This document shows positions 5,609 to 6,663 of a DNA stretch of 6,663 nt, one piece after another (positions within the stretch are counted from its first letter, which is position 1; the number at the start of each line of letters is the position of its first letter). The translations under genes and the position numbers were made by a program. A model generated the notes under the pieces. That model did no database searches, was not told the origin of the DNA, and saw only the letters and a list, made by a program, of their open reading frames with translations. This DNA comes from Planctomycetota bacterium (lineage in GTDB: Bacteria > Planctomycetota > Phycisphaerae > Sedimentisphaerales > Anaerohalosphaeraceae), in NCBI GenBank assembly GCA_012519365.1, contig JAAYQH010000083.1, positions 1 through 6,663 on the forward strand, written 5' to 3'.

Positions 5609-5803
5609 ATGGACAAGAGCCTTGCCAGAGACAAGGAGATTGTTTTTTGTGCCGGCAGTCATGATCGGGCAATTCGGATGGCGATGGCCGACTACAAGCG
5701 GCTGGCCAAACCGACGGTCCTAAAGTTCAGCTATCCCGAAGCGCTGGACGAAATTGAATCGATGCCGCTGGACCCGTTTTTTTACGATCCGTTTCTGCTG
5801 TAA
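5609..5803 (+). CDS. Hypothetical small protein, 64 residues
   Basis: I do not recognise this protein. The sequence begins MDKSLARDKEIVFCAGSHDR, continues with a helical AIRMAMADYKRLAKP (21-35) and ends in an acidic, aromatic tail, LDPFFYDPFLL. It has no signal peptide or membrane helix. Codon use is natural, with many G or C third positions, and the residue mix is protein-like, which supports a real gene. However, there is no ribosome-binding site before the ATG at 5609. The only AAGGAG nearby (5634-5639) is inside the frame and faces no ATG at normal spacing. The frame is open from 5576, with a TTG at 5597 as an alternative start. It lies 46 bases after the membrane-protein gene, possibly in one transcript, and ends 51 bases from the oppositely directed terminase gene. 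It may be a degraded remnant. Confidence 0.45.
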   Translation: MDKSLARDKEIVFCAGSHDRAIRMAMADYKRLAKPTVLKFSYPEALDEIESMPLDPFFYDPFLL

Positions 5804-5854
5804 ACGTACCCTGGCCGCAGGAATAGCGCCCTGACAAGGGAAGTCTTTGAGAGA

Positions 5855-6663
5855 TTAATACCGGTGTTTGCGGGGTGCAGCGGCCGAGGCAACGTTGACA
5901 AAGAAGTACCGCAGGGCATCGATGGGATGGTCGTGCAGGCCGTCCTTTTCGGGCAGTTCGGTTACACCTGCCCCGCCGGCGGGATAATGGTAACAACGCA
6001 ACGCCTCAATCAGCCGGACACACCGCGGCGAGAGGGTCAGGCGACCGGTTCCGTCGCCGGCACGCAAGGCGACGCGGATTTTCTCAATGCCTTCGAGAAT
6101 ACGACTTTTGCGCCACGTGGCACGAATACCGGCTGCTGCCAGTTCGTGAACAGCACCAGTGCCGGTAATGTCATTACGCCCGGCCCCGGCAGGATCGCAA
6201 AATGTGCCGGCAACCTGAGTCGAGGCGCACGGCGTGTGCGCTTTGATAAAAGCAGCATGCTCGGCAATGGTTTTGCGCCGGCACACATACTCATCAATCA
6301 CAAACACCCGACCGGTTTGATCGGTCTGAATCCAAAGACACACAAAGGGGTTGACAAACCCAAAATCTATCGCACGATACAGCGGCAGGGTCGGCTGGTA
6401 ATCTACCGGCCCAACGTGTACGGCCGGGTCGAACTCGGCAAAGACAGCGTTTTCGAGACTGGGCCGCAGGCAGAGCATCTCGGCCTCAAAACCGGCCCGG
6501 CTGGAACGCTGCATTTGACTGATACAGTCGTCAATGGCCAGATAGCCGTCTGCCCGACGCGCCACACCGCGGCAATCATTTGACAACGGACAACGGCTGC
6601 AGCTTCGCTCCGGCGGACACCGTTCTATGACTTCCCATACACACCAGCGAAACATCGGCATAC
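5855..6663 (-). CDS. Phage terminase large subunit, C-terminal part (5' end outside window)
   Basis: This is the nuclease half of a DNA-packaging terminase, which cuts concatemeric phage DNA and drives it into the prohead. Residues are counted from the ATG at 6661, which is probably internal. A four-cysteine cluster, C15-x5-C21-x2-C24-x5-C30, precedes GYLAIDD and a helical linker. Then comes the RNase H-like nuclease fold: LYRAIDFGFVNPFVCLW (94-110) with acid D99, VFVIDEY (119-125), FCDPAGAG (154-161) with D156, and HDHPIDALRYFF (243-254) with D244 and D248. The spacing and sequence of these acidic motifs are typical of large terminases. The N-terminal ATPase domain should lie beyond base 6663. 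The stop is TAA at 5855, and the frame looks intact to there. No other phage gene is recognisable in the window, so this may be the edge of a prophage or a gene-transfer-agent cluster. Confidence 0.85.
   Translation of the reverse strand, partial: MPMFRWCVWEVIERCPPERSCSRCPLSNDCRGVARRADGYLAIDDCISQMQRSSRAGFEAEMLCLRPSLENAVFAEFDPAVHVGPVDYQPTLPLYRAIDFGFVNPFVCLWIQTDQTGRVFVIDEYVCRRKTIAEHAAFIKAHTPCASTQVAGTFCDPAGAGRNDITGTGAVHELAAAGIRATWRKSRILEGIEKIRVALRAGDGTGRLTLSPRCVRLIEALRCYHYPAGGAGVTELPEKDGLHDHPIDALRYFFVNVASAAAPRKHRY

Noticed and set aside
5810..5840. Two 4-bp hairpins between the converging genes as a terminator
   Set aside because: The stems are too short and no T-run follows on either strand.
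5864..6583. 239-residue plus-strand frame
   Set aside because: It is antisense to the terminase gene, whose motifs are unmistakable; the open frame follows from high GC.
1..6663. tRNA, rRNA, CRISPR array, attachment repeat or T-box
   Set aside because: I looked for cloverleaf hallmarks, regular repeats and a T-box leader before tyrS, and found none. The tyrS leader is too short for one.

Overview
This is a bacterial chromosome segment of mid GC content, with AT-rich intergenic DNA. Most genes lie on the minus strand. The mix points to a Gram-negative anaerobe-type genome: a KMSKS-type tyrosyl-tRNA synthetase, a secreted five-bladed-propeller glycosidase, a SulP anion transporter, a parvulin and a phage-type terminase. 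Planctomycetota (Phycisphaerae) is my best guess from the style of the proteins, but no marker here proves it.

Layout, left to right. 1-283 (-): N-terminus of a SulP anion transporter whose gene runs off the left edge. 284-792: no convincing protein gene. It holds a rho-independent terminator and a chain of inverted repeats on the minus strand that looks like a structured 5' leader of the SulP gene. 793-1758 (-): secreted GH43-like glycosidase with a strong promoter of its own. 1876-2739 (-): PpiC-type prolyl isomerase without a signal peptide. 2740-3323: about 580 bases with no convincing protein gene. A minus-strand unit at about 2812-2935 has a perfect -35 box, a C-rich hairpin loop and a strong terminator, and is a good small-RNA candidate. 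3324-3902 (-): unrecognised 192-residue protein, probably co-transcribed with tyrS. 3974-5203 (-): tyrosyl-tRNA synthetase. 5204-5343: divergent promoter region. 5344-5562 (+): 72-residue single-pass membrane protein. 5609-5803 (+): possible 64-residue protein. 5855-6663 (-): C-terminal part of a phage terminase large subunit, cut by the right edge.

The protein genes do not form one pathway. tyrS plus the hypothetical gene look like one unit. The GH43 gene and the small membrane-protein gene have their own promoters. The terminase suggests that a prophage, a gene-transfer-agent-like element or a phage remnant begins near 5.6-5.9 kb. The least ordinary signals are in the two long intergenic regions: the C-rich sRNA candidate and the hairpin-rich leader before the SulP gene. 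Three minus-strand genes share a clear AGGAG ribosome-binding site 5-7 bases before the ATG, and this fixes their starts.
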